Part shown: in pieces, positions 1 to 8,386 of the stretch
Position numbering within the stretch: the stretch's first letter is position 1
Layout of the letters: each line of letters opens with the position of its first letter
NCBI RefSeq assembly: GCF_003148665.1
Contig: NZ_QGGQ01000004.1
Location: 62,001 to 126,000, forward strand
Direction of reading: 5' to 3'
From: Maribacter polysiphoniae
GTDB taxonomy: Bacteria; Bacteroidota; Bacteroidia; Flavobacteriales; Flavobacteriaceae
DNA: 64,000 bases
Program-made: the position numbers and the translations under genes
Notes under the pieces: model-generated
Databases searched by the model: none
The model's input: only the letters and a program-made list of their open reading frames with translations
Told to the model about the DNA's origin: nothing

Positions 1-11
1 ACTATTATTAT

Positions 12-2351
12 TTAATCCCCTTTAGAGGAAATCACTTCCAGTTTAGCAAAACGCAGCAACAACTTCTTCACATCACCCTGATCGAATTTTATTTCTGCTT
101 TTCTGTCATTTCCTACACCTTCCATGTTGATGACCTCCCCTCTCCCAAATCGGGTGTGGTTAACAATGGCCCCTACTTTAAGGTTACTATCTATTGCATT
201 TGTATTACCTATAGGTTTTGCCAATTCGGGTTTCAACTTTCTTAGCTTACGCAATTGATTTTCGTTGGGCTTGCCTATTGGTGGCGGTGTGCCCGTTTTA
301 GGTTTTACTTGTCGTAACCTGCTTTTATCCACTTCCCCGAAAATATCGGCATCAATCAATGTTTTATATCGATAACCTTTATCTATAGGTGTTAGGTTCT
401 CCACGTATTTTTCGTCAATTTCCTCGAGGAACCGACTAGGTTCCGCATCGATAAGCTTACCCCAGCGATATCGATTCTGTGTATAAGTTAGATAGGCCTG
501 TTCTTCGGCTCTTGTCAATGCCACATAAAACAACCTCCGTTCCTCTTCCAATTCGCTACGCGTATTCATACTCATGGCCGATGGGAATAAATCCTCCTCC
601 ATCCCTACAATATATACATAGGGAAATTCGAGCCCTTTTGCCAAGTGGATGGTCATCAAGGCCACCCTATCATCATCACCGGTATCATTGTCCAAATCCG
701 TCGCCAGGGCCACATCCTCCATAAACTCCCCAATATTCCCAGTAGCATCGGCAATTTCCTTTTGTCCCTCAACAAAATCCTTTATACCATTAAGCAATCC
801 CTCAATATTTTCCATTCGGGCAATCCCTTCGGGGGTACCATCCTTTTTAAATTCAAGAAGGATCCCTGTTTTCTTGGCTACATGTTCCGCAAGTGCAAAG
901 GCATCGGCACCTTCGTTCATAATTTGAAAACTCTTGATCATGGTGACAAAATCCTGTAGTTTTCGCTTGGTTCCTGAATTTATTTTAAGATTAATACGAT
1001 CCAGATTCTCTATCACCTCAAAAATAGACCGACCGTAATGATTGGCGGCCACAACCAACTTATCCAACGTTGTCTGACCAATACCCCGGGCAGGGAAATT
1101 GATAACCCGTTTTAAGGCTTCCTCATCCTTCGGGTTAATCACCAGTCGTAAATAGGACAGTACATCCTTAATCTCCTTACGTTGATAAAAGGAAAGTCCA
1201 CCATAAATACGGTACGGAATATCCCTCTTTCGCAAGGCATCCTCTATGGACCTAGACTGCGAATTGGTTCGATAAAGGACTGCGAAATCACCATTGGGAA
1301 GTTGTTGTTGCATTTTGTTCTCAAAAATGGAACCTGCCACAAAACGGCCTTCCTCGGCATCTGTAATACTACGGTGTATTTTTATGGGCGGACCATCATC
1401 ATTGTCCGTCCATACCTCCTTTTCAAGTTGGTTCTTATTGTTCGCGATAATGGAGTTCGCTGCGTTAACGATATTCTTGGTAGAACGGTAATTCTGTTCC
1501 AACCGGTACATCCCAACGTTATCATAATCACGCTGAAAGTTCAGGATATTACTGATATTGGCCCCCCTGAACGAATAGATACTTTGTGCATCATCCCCTA
1601 CCACGCAAATATTCTGGTACCGATCGGAAAGTGCCTTAACGATCAAATACTGGGAATGGTTGGTATCTTGGTACTCATCCACCAAAATATATCGGAACCG
1701 ATCTTGATATTTCATTAAAACCTCTGGGAACCGCGTCAAAAGCTCATTGGTGCGCAGTAATAGATCATCAAAATCCATCGCACCGGCCTTAAAACAGCGA
1801 TTGACGTATTCCTCATAAATCTCACCTGTTCTAGGACGTTTGGCCATGGCATCCGCCTCGATCAATTCGGGATTCTGCATATAAGCCTTTACCGTAATCA
1901 AACTGTTCTTGTACGATGATATCTTATTCTGTATCTGTTTATACTTATAAATATCCTTATCCAATCCCATTTCCTTGATAATGGAGGCTATCAAACGTTG
2001 GGAATCCTGGGTATCATAAATGGTGAAATTACTTGGGTAACCCAGTTTATCCCCGTCATAACGTAATAATTTCGCAAAAACGGAGTGAAAAGTACCCATC
2101 CAAAGATTTTTAGCTTCCGAATCACCAACAATATCAGCGATACGTTTTTTCATTTCCCTTGCCGCTTTATTGGTAAAGGTCAGTGCCAAAATATTAAATG
2201 AGTCCACACCCTGCGCCATTAGGTGCGCAATGCGGTACGTTAGAACCCGTGTCTTTCCAGAACCAGCACCGGCAATAACCATTAGCGGACCGTCTTTATG
2301 CAGTACGGGAGCCTTTTGGGCCTCATTTAATTCATCTATAAAATTTTTCAA
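12..2351 (-). CDS. uvrD: UvrD/PcrA-type superfamily 1 DNA helicase
   Basis: ATP-dependent 3'-5' DNA helicase of the UvrD/PcrA/Rep group, acting in nucleotide excision repair, mismatch repair and clearing of replication forks. The 779 residues carry Walker A AGAGSGKT (27-34), an early LTFTNKAAREM motif, the Walker B stretch VDEYQDTN near 225, QNYRST, and the late motifs LMTIHLAKGLEF and VALTRAEE. The last 50 residues form the PcrA-type C-terminal domain (VGAIVNHTRFGRGEV). The reading frame begins at a TTG codon; the N-terminus MKNFIDELNEAQKAPVL matches where the family normally begins and there is no nearby in-frame ATG, so I accept TTG. A strong DNA dyad lies 20-44 bp upstream of the start and may regulate the gene. 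Confidence 0.95.
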   Translation of the reverse strand: MKNFIDELNEAQKAPVLHKDGPLMVIAGAGSGKTRVLTYRIAHLMAQGVDSFNILALTFTNKAAREMKKRIADIVGDSEAKNLWMGTFHSVFAKLLRYDGDKLGYPSNFTIYDTQDSQRLIASIIKEMGLDKDIYKYKQIQNKISSYKNSLITVKAYMQNPELIEADAMAKRPRTGEIYEEYVNRCFKAGAMDFDDLLLRTNELLTRFPEVLMKYQDRFRYILVDEYQDTNHSQYLIVKALSDRYQNICVVGDDAQSIYSFRGANISNILNFQRDYDNVGMYRLEQNYRSTKNIVNAANSIIANNKNQLEKEVWTDNDDGPPIKIHRSITDAEEGRFVAGSIFENKMQQQLPNGDFAVLYRTNSQSRSIEDALRKRDIPYRIYGGLSFYQRKEIKDVLSYLRLVINPKDEEALKRVINFPARGIGQTTLDKLVVAANHYGRSIFEVIENLDRINLKINSGTKRKLQDFVTMIKSFQIMNEGADAFALAEHVAKKTGILLEFKKDGTPEGIARMENIEGLLNGIKDFVEGQKEIADATGNIGEFMEDVALATDLDNDTGDDDRVALMTIHLAKGLEFPYVYIVGMEEDLFPSAMSMNTRSELEEERRLFYVALTRAEEQAYLTYTQNRYRWGKLIDAEPSRFLEEIDEKYVENLTPIDKGYRYKTLIDADIFGEVDKSRLRQVKPKTGTPPPIGKPNENQLRKLRKLKPELAKPIGNTNAIDSNLKVGAIVNHTRFGRGEVINMEGVGNDRKAEIKFDQGDVKKLLLRFAKLEVISSKGD

Positions 2352-2370
2352 TACAATCAGGAATTTAGTG

Positions 2371-2395
2371 CGGTGAATTTAGCACTAATTCACCG
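2371..2395. promoter_or_regulatory. Perfect 9-bp dyad upstream of uvrD
   Basis: CGGTGAATT (2371-2379) and AATTCACCG (2387-2395) are exact reverse complements separated by 7 nt. A second, overlapping pair, TTAGTGC (2365-2371) with GCACTAA (2382-2388), would compete with the first as RNA or offer an alternative protein site. GAATTTAG is also directly repeated at 2361 and 2375. On the minus strand a weak -7 box (TAGCTTTT, 2410-2403) lies just upstream, so the dyad would cover the first transcribed bases of uvrD. There is no T-run, so it is not a terminator. An operator is the simplest reading. Confidence 0.5.
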
Positions 2396-2436
2396 GACCC
2401 TAAAAAGCTACACCCAATAATTATGAACAATGAAAA

Positions 2437-2466
2437 TTGAATATTCTTTCAATTTGAATATATTTA
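2437..2466 (+). promoter_or_regulatory. Candidate Bacteroidota promoter for the DsrE-like gene
   Basis: TTG at 2437-2439, 19 bp, then TATATTTA at 2459-2466, one mismatch from TAnnTTTG. The ATG of the downstream gene is at 2485, giving a short leader of about a dozen bases. Confidence 0.45.
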
Positions 2467-2484
2467 GGCATAAAAAGTCCGAAT

Positions 2485-3027
2485 ATGCCCCAATTTAACT
2501 CGATTCCTTTATTTCTTGGTTTCATCCTTAGCCTTTCAATGGGTGCACAAACCAAAAAAGCCGGACCGATAATTTTAGATTTCGGGGAAGTATGGACCAT
2601 AAATGCCCCTGATTTCAAAACCGATACCTCGATGGATTTCAAAGCGGTCTTCGATATCATGAATTCCCCTGATGAACATCGTACATTGAATTCCTCCATT
2701 GAAACCGCTGCCCGCTTCTTGAATATGCATGCTCAAAACGGTGTGCCAATAGAACAATTGAAAATAGCATTGGTCGTACACAGTAAAGCTTCAAAAGACA
2801 TTATGAACAATGAAGCCTACCAAAAACGATACGGTACAAACAACCCCAATATTGATTTGGTCAAGGCTCTTATAGATGCAGGCGCACAAGTTGTCTTCTG
2901 CGGACAATCCGCTATGTCGAGGGGCATAGCCCAAAAAGAACTCATAGATGGTGTTCAATTATCGCTCTCGGCTATGACCGCTTTGATCCAATTTCAAAAT
3001 AACGATTACAAAACCATTAAATTCTAA
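2485..3027 (+). CDS. Secreted DsrE/DsrF-like family protein
   Basis: The 180-residue protein starts with a signal peptide (hydrophobic LFLGFILSLSMGAQ, cleavage probably after residue 21) and continues as a DsrE/DsrF-like alpha/beta fold: IEQLKIALVVHSKASKDIM in the middle and GAQVVFCGQSAM near 136. The Cys in VVFCGQS sits where DsrE-like sulfur carriers hold their reactive cysteine. Periplasmic members of this family have no settled function; sulfur transfer is possible but inferred. It lies 11 bp before the M20 hydrolase gene and is probably cotranscribed with it. Confidence 0.8.
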   Translation: MPQFNSIPLFLGFILSLSMGAQTKKAGPIILDFGEVWTINAPDFKTDTSMDFKAVFDIMNSPDEHRTLNSSIETAARFLNMHAQNGVPIEQLKIALVVHSKASKDIMNNEAYQKRYGTNNPNIDLVKALIDAGAQVVFCGQSAMSRGIAQKELIDGVQLSLSAMTALIQFQNNDYKTIKF

Positions 3028-3038
3028 ACCAGATACTT

Positions 3039-4313
3039 ATGAATAAATACTTCAGTTTAGTACTACTCCTTATCGGAAGTTTGGCGTTCGGCCAAAACCC
3101 AAGTCTTGACAAAGACTACCAAGCGATTGAAAATAAGGTGATTGAATGGCGAAGGGAGATTCATCAAAACCCTGAATTGTCGAACCGCGAATTTAAAACC
3201 GCTGAAAAAATTGCCAAACATTTAAAGTCTTTGGGAATTGAAGTCCAAACCGGAGTTGCCCATACAGGTGTTGTTGGCATTTTAAAGGGTGGACAAGATG
3301 GGAAAGTTATTGCCTTAAGGGCCGATATCGATGCCTTACCTGTTTACGAACGTAATGATTTACCTTACAAATCCAATGTAACCTCTGAATTCTTAGGGGA
3401 AAAGGTCGGGGTAATGCACGCTTGTGGCCATGACACCCACACCGCTATTTTAATGGGAGTGGCCGAGGTCCTATCCAAAAACAAGGATAAGATCAAAGGA
3501 ACCGTAAAATTTATATTTCAACCTGCTGAGGAAGGTCCACCACCCGGGGAAGAAGGGGGTGCCCTGCTCATGGTTAAGGAAGGAGTGTTAAAGAACCCCG
3601 ATGTGGATGCCATTTTTGGTTTGCATATCAATTCGGAGACTCCAGTTGGTATTATTCGCTATAAATCAGGAGGAACCATGGCCGCTGCCCAAAGCTTCAC
3701 CATAAACGTTAAAGGAAAACAAAGCCACGGGTCACAACCTTGGTCGGGTGTTGATCCTATTTTGATCAGTGCCAAAATCATCGACGGTTTGCAAACGATC
3801 ATCAGCCGTGAAGTCGATTTAACCAATGAAGCCGCGGTCATAACCGTGGGCAAGATCAAAAGTGGGGTGCGTTTCAATATCATCCCCGAGAGTGCCGAAA
3901 TGATCGGGACCATTAGGACCTTGAATTATGACATGAAAGACCATATCAACAAAAGAATGATGGAAATGGTGCCTGCCATTGCAAAAGCCTATGGTGGTGA
4001 TGCCACCATTGAAATCAAGGACGCTACCGACATCACCTACAACGACCCTGCCCTTGTAGAGCAAATGTTACCTACCATGAAACGGGTCGCTGGTGAAAGC
4101 AACGTACAAACACGGAAAGCCGCGACCGGAGCCGAGGATTTCTCCTATTTTCAACGTGAAGTCCCTGGTTTTTTCTTTTTCTTAGGAGGAATGGCTCCCG
4201 GTACAACCGAATCCTTTCCACACCATACCCCAGATTTCCTTATTGATGATAGCGGCTTGTTGCTTGGGGTCAAAACGCTAACCGAAATGAGTTTGGATTA
4301 TTTGAACCAATAG
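3039..4313 (+). CDS. Secreted M20 family metallo-amidohydrolase
   Basis: A 424-residue M20/M40-type hydrolase of the hippurate hydrolase/IAA-amino-acid hydrolase group, which removes N-acyl groups from amino acids or peptides using two metal ions. A signal peptide (LVLLLIGSLAFGQ, about 1-19) sends it to the periplasm. Metal-binding motifs are visible: RADIDALPV near 102, HACGHDTHTA near 127, and PAEEGPPPGEEGG near 163. The dimerisation domain occupies roughly 210-320, and AATGAEDFSYF near 365 gives a late metal ligand. Its substrate cannot be read from sequence. Confidence 0.9.
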   Translation: MNKYFSLVLLLIGSLAFGQNPSLDKDYQAIENKVIEWRREIHQNPELSNREFKTAEKIAKHLKSLGIEVQTGVAHTGVVGILKGGQDGKVIALRADIDALPVYERNDLPYKSNVTSEFLGEKVGVMHACGHDTHTAILMGVAEVLSKNKDKIKGTVKFIFQPAEEGPPPGEEGGALLMVKEGVLKNPDVDAIFGLHINSETPVGIIRYKSGGTMAAAQSFTINVKGKQSHGSQPWSGVDPILISAKIIDGLQTIISREVDLTNEAAVITVGKIKSGVRFNIIPESAEMIGTIRTLNYDMKDHINKRMMEMVPAIAKAYGGDATIEIKDATDITYNDPALVEQMLPTMKRVAGESNVQTRKAATGAEDFSYFQREVPGFFFFLGGMAPGTTESFPHHTPDFLIDDSGLLLGVKTLTEMSLDYLNQ

Positions 4314-4338
4314 TATCTACATTGCAGAATAAAACAAA

Positions 4339-4360
4339 AGGTCAGAGACAATCTAGACCT
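4339..4360 (+). terminator. Weak hairpin after the M20 gene
   Basis: AGGTC (4339-4343) pairs with GACCT (4356-4360) around a 12-nt interior that includes a further AGA/TCT pairing, followed by GAATTTTAAG. Short stem and poor T-run make this only a possible terminator. Confidence 0.3.
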
Positions 4361-4395
4361 GAATTTTAAGATTATTAAGTCATAATTAATTACTC

Positions 4396-5970
4396 ATGGA
4401 TTCTTTTCTTAGTGTTTTAGGTAATATTTCTTGGTGGATGTGGATGCTTATCATCATATTGATCGTAGCCATCCGGGATATTTTTTTTCAAAGTGCCCAT
4501 ACCATTTCGCATAACTTTCCGATTGTGGGGCATTTACGTTATTGGTTGGAAAGTATTGGCCCGGAAATGCGACAATATTTTGTGGCGAACAATCGGGAAG
4601 AACTACCCTTTAACCGTATAGAGCGAAGTTGGATATATGCCTCCGCCAAAAGGGAGAACAATTATGAGGGCTTTGGAACGGACAGGGATATTTACGCCCA
4701 CCAACATATCTTCGTAAAAAACCAAATGATGGCCTATAAGATCGGGCCTGACCATCCCAACGCCAAGGACAAATGCTTTTTGCCCTGTGCCAAGGTCATC
4801 GGTAGTTACAACAAACGCAGAAAACCATTTAGACCGGGATCGGCCATAAATGTATCCGCAATGAGTTTCGGTTCGCTTTCCGCAGCGGCGGTTGAATCCC
4901 TGAACCTAGGTGTTGCCAAAGCCGGAGCCTACCATAATACAGGGGAAGGAGGCCTATCACCTTATCATAAAAAAGGAGGGGATATCATTTTTCATTTCGG
5001 GACGGGTTATTTTGGTGTTCGTAGTGATGACGGTAATTTCTCCATGGAAAAATTAAAGGTATTGGTCAATGAAAACCCATGTATCAAAGCCATTGAAATT
5101 AAACTTTCACAGGGTGCCAAGCCTGGTAAGGGCGGTGTTCTACCAGGTGCCAAGATAACTCCGGAAATTGCTAAGATCAGAGGGGTTGAAGTGGGCAAGG
5201 ATGTCCTCTCCCCTGCCACCCACAAAGCTTTTGACACCATTCCTGAGCTGCTACAACTCATTGAGGATATTGCAGAACAAACTGGATTACCTGTTGGGGT
5301 AAAGGGAGCGATAGGAAAATTGGACCAGTGGGAAGCATTGGCCGATCTTATGATCAAAACAGGCAAAGGACCTGATTTCATTACGGTAGATGGAGGTGAA
5401 GGTGGCACAGGTGCTGCCCCACCGAGTTTTGCCGATCATGTATCACTTCCCTGGGTATACGGATTTTCAAGCCTGTACAAAATGTTCTTGGACAAGAAAT
5501 TAACCGATAGGATTGTTTTTATCGGGAGCGGAAGACTGGGATTCCCCGCCAAAGCCGCTATGGCCTTCGCTATGGGCGTAGACTGCATCAATGTTGCCCG
5601 AGAGGCCATGATGAGCATTGGATGCATCCAAGCACAGGTTTGCCATACCAACCGGTGTCCGTCTGGAGTGGCCACACAAAATAAATGGCTTCAAGGCGGT
5701 ATTCATGTACCCCTTAAATCGGACCGATTGGCACAATATTTCAAGACTTTCAGAAAAGAACTGATTGAAATTACCCATGCAGCGGGTTATGAACACCCTT
5801 GCCAATTTACCATGGATGATATACAAGTCAATGTTGATGATGATTTCTTACATAGTGACCTAAAATCAACATACGGATATGAAAAATCGAAAGTACCTTT
5901 CAAAAGCATGCATGAACTATATGCTTGTGAATTCTTAGGTGGACAAGATTTTCATGACATTCCCAAATAG
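4396..5970 (+). CDS. Membrane-anchored FMN-binding glutamate synthase family protein
   Basis: This 524-residue protein is a single-domain relative of the glutamate synthase large subunit synthase domain, as found in many Bacteroidota. One transmembrane helix lies at about 11-31 (MWMLIIILIVAIRDIFF), with the catalytic domain expected in the cytoplasm. The barrel has NVSAMSFGSLSAAAVESL near 150, GEGGLSPYH near 178, VDGGEGGTGAAPPSF near 334 and the 3Fe-4S cysteine cluster IGCIQAQVCHTNRCPSG near 409-425. There is no glutaminase domain, so it would depend on free ammonia or have another reaction; family function is unsettled. Confidence 0.88.
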   Translation: MDSFLSVLGNISWWMWMLIIILIVAIRDIFFQSAHTISHNFPIVGHLRYWLESIGPEMRQYFVANNREELPFNRIERSWIYASAKRENNYEGFGTDRDIYAHQHIFVKNQMMAYKIGPDHPNAKDKCFLPCAKVIGSYNKRRKPFRPGSAINVSAMSFGSLSAAAVESLNLGVAKAGAYHNTGEGGLSPYHKKGGDIIFHFGTGYFGVRSDDGNFSMEKLKVLVNENPCIKAIEIKLSQGAKPGKGGVLPGAKITPEIAKIRGVEVGKDVLSPATHKAFDTIPELLQLIEDIAEQTGLPVGVKGAIGKLDQWEALADLMIKTGKGPDFITVDGGEGGTGAAPPSFADHVSLPWVYGFSSLYKMFLDKKLTDRIVFIGSGRLGFPAKAAMAFAMGVDCINVAREAMMSIGCIQAQVCHTNRCPSGVATQNKWLQGGIHVPLKSDRLAQYFKTFRKELIEITHAAGYEHPCQFTMDDIQVNVDDDFLHSDLKSTYGYEKSKVPFKSMHELYACEFLGGQDFHDIPK

Positions 5971-5972
5971 TA

Positions 5973-5980
5973 TACTTTTG
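5973..5980 (+). promoter_or_regulatory. -7 promoter element before the OmpA-like gene
   Basis: TACTTTTG is an exact match to the Bacteroidota -7 consensus TAnnTTTG and lies 32 bp before the ATG at 6013. No clear TTG is present at the -33 distance. Confidence 0.45.
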
Positions 5981-6012
5981 CGTTTAATTATTAAAATTAC
6001 CCATTAAGCCTT

Positions 6013-6789
6013 ATGAAACAAATTTTACTTAGCCTAACCCTAATCCTGATTTCCACTACTTCTATTTTCGCACAGCGAAAAAGTGACCTGATTGCCGAGA
6101 TTGCATCACTTAAAACGGAATTGGACTCTACAAAAGCTATTGTTATAAAAGCCAAAAAAAATGAAAAAGTAGGCTTAGCCCGGGCAGAATCCTTCGAGTC
6201 CCAGGTTAAGGAATTACAGGATGCCAATGCCACCCTACTTAAAAATCTAAACAGTTTTGCTGAAGTTTCGAATAAAAATTCTGAAAACATCAATAAAGTG
6301 ATGGCTAAACTGGAGCAGAAGGAAAATCAGTTAAAGGCCATCAACAATAGCATCGCCTCAAACGATTCAACATCGGTTGTGGTATTGACCAATGCCAAAC
6401 AATCACTTGGGGAAAATGCAAAAATAGGTATTGCCAATGGTTCTGTGATCATTGCATCAAAGTTGGAATCCATATTTGGAAATACCACAGGCACGACCAT
6501 AACGGCTGAAGGTACAGCATGGTTAGAGAAGATAGGGAACATCCTAAAAACAAATCCAAAGGTGTCTTTGACTATTGAAGGATTAAGTATGACCGGAGAG
6601 TTGGATTTGGCAGCCGATCAGGCATCCGCTATTGGTTCCCTTCTTCAAAAACAGTTCTCGATTGCCTCCAATAGGATTCAAACCTTGGGTAAGGATGGTA
6701 ATTTCAAGGAAGGTATCAACCTAGTCATACATCCAGATTATGCACGGTTTTATGATATGGTTAAAGAGCATATGAAAGCATCGAACTAA
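6013..6789 (+). CDS. Periplasmic coiled-coil protein with an OmpA-like C-terminal half
   Basis: A 258-residue exported protein. Signal peptide at about 1-20 (SLTLILISTTSIFAQ). Residues 25-115 are rich in heptad-like Lys/Glu/Leu stretches and predict a coiled coil. The C-terminal part (WLEKIGNILKTNPKVSLTIEGL, then DLAADQASAIGSLLQKQF) resembles the OmpA/MotB fold, in which a helix counts out repeats before a strand with LTIEG, although the peptidoglycan-binding residues are weak. I therefore infer a cell-envelope structural role and do not name it further. Confidence 0.65.
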   Translation: MKQILLSLTLILISTTSIFAQRKSDLIAEIASLKTELDSTKAIVIKAKKNEKVGLARAESFESQVKELQDANATLLKNLNSFAEVSNKNSENINKVMAKLEQKENQLKAINNSIASNDSTSVVVLTNAKQSLGENAKIGIANGSVIIASKLESIFGNTTGTTITAEGTAWLEKIGNILKTNPKVSLTIEGLSMTGELDLAADQASAIGSLLQKQFSIASNRIQTLGKDGNFKEGINLVIHPDYARFYDMVKEHMKASN

Positions 6790-6873
6790 TTTGGAGGCTT
6801 ATTGAAATCGTATATACTTTTTCAAAAAAACCTGCGTTTTAAATTGCGTAAACCGAGCTAAATACCAATTAAA

Positions 6874-7392
6874 ATGACAGGAGATCAAATCTTTCAATTA
6901 TTTGCTTATCTATTACCCTCAGTAGTCGTAGGGGCAATTTCTTTTTATTTTTTTAGAATGCACACCAATAATGAGGAAGGCCGTCGGCGGTATCTTTTAC
7001 ATAAGGATTCTCAGCTAAATACGCTTCCCATACGATTGCAGGCCTATGAACGGATGGCTTTGTTTCTAGAGCGAATCGCCATACCGAGTCTTGTCGTTCG
7101 CGTAGCACCGAAAACAGCTGATAAGAACGATTACGAAAACCTTTTGATACGTACTATCGAAAATGAGTTTGAACACAACCTATCACAACAGATTTATTTG
7201 TCGGATGAATGTTGGAACATCATTAAGGCTGCCAAAAGCGCAACCATTCAAATGATTCGTAAGGCTGCCTTGAGCGAAACCGATTCGGCGGACAAACTTC
7301 GAGAAGACGTTCTTAACCAAACAATGGACAAGCAATCCCCTTCAGCCACTGCCCTTTCGTATGTAAAAAAGGAAATAGGGGAACTGTGGTAG
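6874..7392 (+). CDS. Conserved small membrane protein (DUF7935-like)
   Basis: 172 residues with one N-terminal transmembrane helix at about 8-27 (FAYLLPSVVVGAISFYFF) and a cytoplasmic helical remainder. The body has RLQAYERMALFLERI and LIRTIENEFEHNLSQQIYLSD, a pattern I recall from a family conserved across Flavobacteriaceae (DUF7935) with no known function. It converges with the patatin gene across an 82-bp gap that has no visible terminator. Confidence 0.7.
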   Translation: MTGDQIFQLFAYLLPSVVVGAISFYFFRMHTNNEEGRRRYLLHKDSQLNTLPIRLQAYERMALFLERIAIPSLVVRVAPKTADKNDYENLLIRTIENEFEHNLSQQIYLSDECWNIIKAAKSATIQMIRKAALSETDSADKLREDVLNQTMDKQSPSATALSYVKKEIGELW

Positions 7393-7474
7393 AAGCCTTC
7401 AAGAACTACGTACTGTAAAATTGTGGCTCCATTGCATTCGTGTTGATGGAGTTCAATCGAACGACGATGGGAAA

Positions 7475-8386
7475 TCAATCCGCATCAAGTTCCAACTGGG
7501 AGGTCTCCAAATTCTTATATTTGGCGAAATTATAGCCACTCGCCCACCATGTAGTCATTTTTTCCTTGTTGAAAATCAATGAATTGGTTGTGAGCACTGC
7601 CGGAGTATAATAAAAATTGATAACCGCTCCCTGGTGGTTCGCCACATACTTACCTATACGAATGTTCTGACCTTCAATACGGTCCAACATAAAGGCAAAC
7701 ATAGACGTCAGCAAAGCAAAGGCATTCTTTGAAGGCAAACGATTGAACATCGTGGTCTCGGTCTGTAAAATAATCGCATCTATTTCCGTTGCCCCACGTT
7801 TTATGGCCTCTTCGATAGGGACCATGGACCCGAGTCCACCATCGGCATATTCACACCCGTTTTTTCTGACCAAACTCATAAAGGGGGTATAGTTACAGGA
7901 AATCCAAATCCATTCACAGAATTCTTCGTAGTTAAAATCGTTGATCGATTTATATTCCACTTGATTCATCGATAGGTTGGAAACCGTAGCGACAATATCC
8001 TTTGGTCCGTTCTTGAGCATGTGGAATTCTTCCTCCGTAAGCGTATTCTTGATTAATTTTAGTAGGTTTTTACTCTCCCCAAAAGTTTTACTACCCCTAT
8101 AGAAATTCTTAAGAACATTCCAATGGTCAATTCCGATGGTTTCAACCCCATGTTTTTTTTGAATAACAAAAGGACAGTTACTGAAAATACTATTTTGGTT
8201 CACCGAGGTATAGACTTCTTTTATCTTTTCGATTTTTTGAAGGGCCAAATGGGAGATTAACAAACTACCCGTGGAAGTTCCTAAAAAAAGATCATAGGAA
8301 TGGTTTAACCCTTTCATTAAATATTCGGCGACACCCCCTGCGAAAGCACCTTTGCTTCCTCCTCCCGATATGACCATTGCTCTCAT
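7475..8386 (-). CDS. Patatin-like phospholipase
   Basis: Cytoplasmic or membrane-associated acyl hydrolase of the patatin family, 303 residues. The oxyanion glycine motif SGGGSKGAF is at 7-15, the nucleophile elbow GTSTG places the serine at 38, and the Asp of the catalytic dyad is in YADGGLGSM near 176. No signal peptide. The ATG overlaps the stop of the upstream M1 peptidase gene by 4 nt, so the two are translationally coupled. Substrate (phospholipid or other ester) is unknown. Confidence 0.9.
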   Translation of the reverse strand: MRAMVISGGGSKGAFAGGVAEYLMKGLNHSYDLFLGTSTGSLLISHLALQKIEKIKEVYTSVNQNSIFSNCPFVIQKKHGVETIGIDHWNVLKNFYRGSKTFGESKNLLKLIKNTLTEEEFHMLKNGPKDIVATVSNLSMNQVEYKSINDFNYEEFCEWIWISCNYTPFMSLVRKNGCEYADGGLGSMVPIEEAIKRGATEIDAIILQTETTMFNRLPSKNAFALLTSMFAFMLDRIEGQNIRIGKYVANHQGAVINFYYTPAVLTTNSLIFNKEKMTTWWASGYNFAKYKNLETSQLELDAD

